Assembly (NCBI RefSeq): GCF_003014615.1
Contig: NZ_PYGI01000001.1
Coordinates: 186,001 to 250,000, forward strand
Source: Marinobacterium halophilum
GTDB taxonomy: Bacteria; Pseudomonadota; Gammaproteobacteria; Pseudomonadales; Balneatricaceae
Direction: 5' to 3'
Length of the DNA stretch: 64,000 nucleotides
This document shows positions 63,063-64,000 of this stretch, one piece after another. How positions within the stretch are numbered: the first letter of the stretch is position 1; every line of letters starts with the position of its first letter. A program made the translations under genes and the position numbers. The notes under the pieces are model-generated. The model did no database searches and was not told the DNA's origin. It saw only the letters and a program-made list of their open reading frames with translations.

Positions 63063-63746
63063 ATGAATCGAGTCATTCCTGTTTTTTTCGGTGCCCTTGT
63101 TCTGTTGTCTACCCTTCAGGCTACAGCCGACGTGCGTAAAATCGTTCACCCTGACGGTCGGGTGGAATACACCAATGTAGCGCCGGCGCAAAAAGCCTCG
63201 GTGGTGAGTACCTACTACAAATACCGTACTGCCGACGGCACATTGGCGTTCAGTGATGAAAAACCCAGTGGTGTCGACTACGAGAGCATCCGTTTTGACT
63301 GTTACGCCTGCAAGATCGATTCCAGCGTTAATTGGGAAACCACGCCGCTGTTCGTCGACCGTTACGGTCCGATCATTGATCGCATCGCGGCCCTGCATGC
63401 TGTGGATGCGGCGCTGGTGAGGGCTGTTATTCATGCCGAGTCCGCGTTCAACCCCAAGGCCCGTTCGCGGGTCGGTGCGCAGGGACTGATGCAGCTGATG
63501 CCGCAAACAGCGGCGGAGCTGGGTGTCGGTAACCCCTTTGATGCCGAGCAGAATATCGATGGTGGGGTGCGTTATTTGGCCGGGCTGTTAAAACGTTATG
63601 ACCGCGATGTGCGCTTGGCTACAGCGGCCTACAATGCCGGTCCGGGGGCCGTGAAAGAGTACGGTGGTGTGCCGCCCTACGCGGAAACCCAAGCCTATGT
63701 GAAACGAATTGCGATATTGCAACGGCGTTATCAGTCGGCCGACTGA
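63063..63746 (+). CDS. Lytic transglycosylase (SLT domain)
   Basis: The 227-residue exported enzyme has a signal peptide (first about 21 residues, ending LQATA), then a DUF4124-like region (VRKIVHPDGRVEYTN), and a C-terminal SLT domain. The catalytic glutamate is in HAESAFNPKARSRVG (near residue 125), followed by QGLMQLMPQTAAELG and AAYNAGPGAV. It would cleave peptidoglycan to anhydro-muropeptides. I chose ATG 63063, since the protein then begins with a signal peptide; a TTG at 62997 is the far upstream alternative. Confidence 0.88.
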   Translation: MNRVIPVFFGALVLLSTLQATADVRKIVHPDGRVEYTNVAPAQKASVVSTYYKYRTADGTLAFSDEKPSGVDYESIRFDCYACKIDSSVNWETTPLFVDRYGPIIDRIAALHAVDAALVRAVIHAESAFNPKARSRVGAQGLMQLMPQTAAELGVGNPFDAEQNIDGGVRYLAGLLKRYDRDVRLATAAYNAGPGAVKEYGGVPPYAETQAYVKRIAILQRRYQSAD

Positions 63747-63920
63747 AGCAACAGGAGGCATTGAAGTGTGCAGTAGGATAAGTAGTGCCGCTTCTTCGTC
63801 ATAATCTTCTTTGCTTATCTGTAGTTGAGAACACCGGCAGGGCCCTCTATAGTCGTGGCCGCAATATTCTAATCACATCGACCATCGCCGTATCATCACT
63901 ACTCTGCAGGGAGAATAACC

Positions 63921-64000
63921 GTGTCCGACCAGCCTTCATTGTTTGATGATGAAACGTCCCCTCTGCGCGTGCTGCACAGCTCTGATTGGCATTTGGGGCG
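63921..64000 (+). CDS. sbcD: Exonuclease SbcD, start only
   Basis: A GTG at 63921, after GGGAGA, opens a frame that runs off the window. Visible residues include LRVLHSSDWHLG, the first metal-binding motif of SbcD/Mre11 nucleases (SDWHLGR). SbcD with SbcC forms an ATP-dependent nuclease that opens hairpins and processes DNA ends. SbcC would lie beyond the window. Confidence 0.8.
   Translation, partial: MSDQPSLFDDETSPLRVLHSSDWHLG

Noticed and set aside
9022..64000. tRNA or rRNA genes
   Set aside because: No cloverleaf or conserved rRNA sequence was noticed in the intergenic regions, which are short; a dedicated scan was not possible.

Overview
This window looks like a chromosomal segment of a Gram-negative gammaproteobacterium. 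Evidence includes MinCDE, GlrK/QseG/GlrR gene order, an AcrAB-type pump, TrmA, RlmE, MetG, a porin and an NhaD antiporter. A marine or halophilic Oceanospirillales-like host is plausible, but that is inference because no rRNA is present.

The first ~4.7 kb differs from the rest. It is visibly AT-rich and holds short unrelated genes, all on the + strand, each followed by an imperfect dyad starting near GCTAAC/CATAAC and ending in GTTAGC/GTTATGC. This is an integron gene-cassette array; the integrase would lie to the left, outside the window. Cassettes encode a membrane protein, a DUF4279 protein, an HNH nuclease, a protein with an R-x4-H (HEPN-like) motif, and unknowns. The last attC appears split by a decayed IS110/IS1111-type insertion sequence. 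A VOC-fold gene and mscS follow.

From 6 to 36 kb the window is housekeeping: cold-shock protein, chemoreceptor, minCDE, glutaredoxin-like protein, cysG, nhaD, purT, deaD, a degenerate GGDEF protein overlapping tmcA, a TPR-methyltransferase, the GlrK-QseG-GlrR system, dodecin, an OlsF-like acyltransferase, dinB, panE and small unknowns. A multi-hairpin candidate small RNA ends in a terminator between purT and deaD. Around metG/trmA a perfect 253-bp tandem duplication copies the metG start and leaves a truncated metG N-terminus.

From 39 to 51 kb come RNA methyltransferases, an HD-GYP protein, an RND efflux operon preceded by a large palindrome, and a porin. From 51 to 60 kb there is a carnitine catabolic module: BCCT transporter, CntA/CntB carnitine monooxygenase, a semialdehyde dehydrogenase, a D-malate dehydrogenase-type enzyme, a LysR regulator and an XRE-PAS regulator. 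The inferred route is carnitine import, cleavage to trimethylamine and malic semialdehyde, oxidation to malate, then to pyruvate. A shared 19-bp motif lies twice in the cntA/transporter intergenic region and once in the dehydrogenase/LysR intergenic region. The window ends with an AcrR/TtgR-like TetR regulator, a PepSY-flavodoxin-reductase fusion, a lytic transglycosylase and the start of sbcD.
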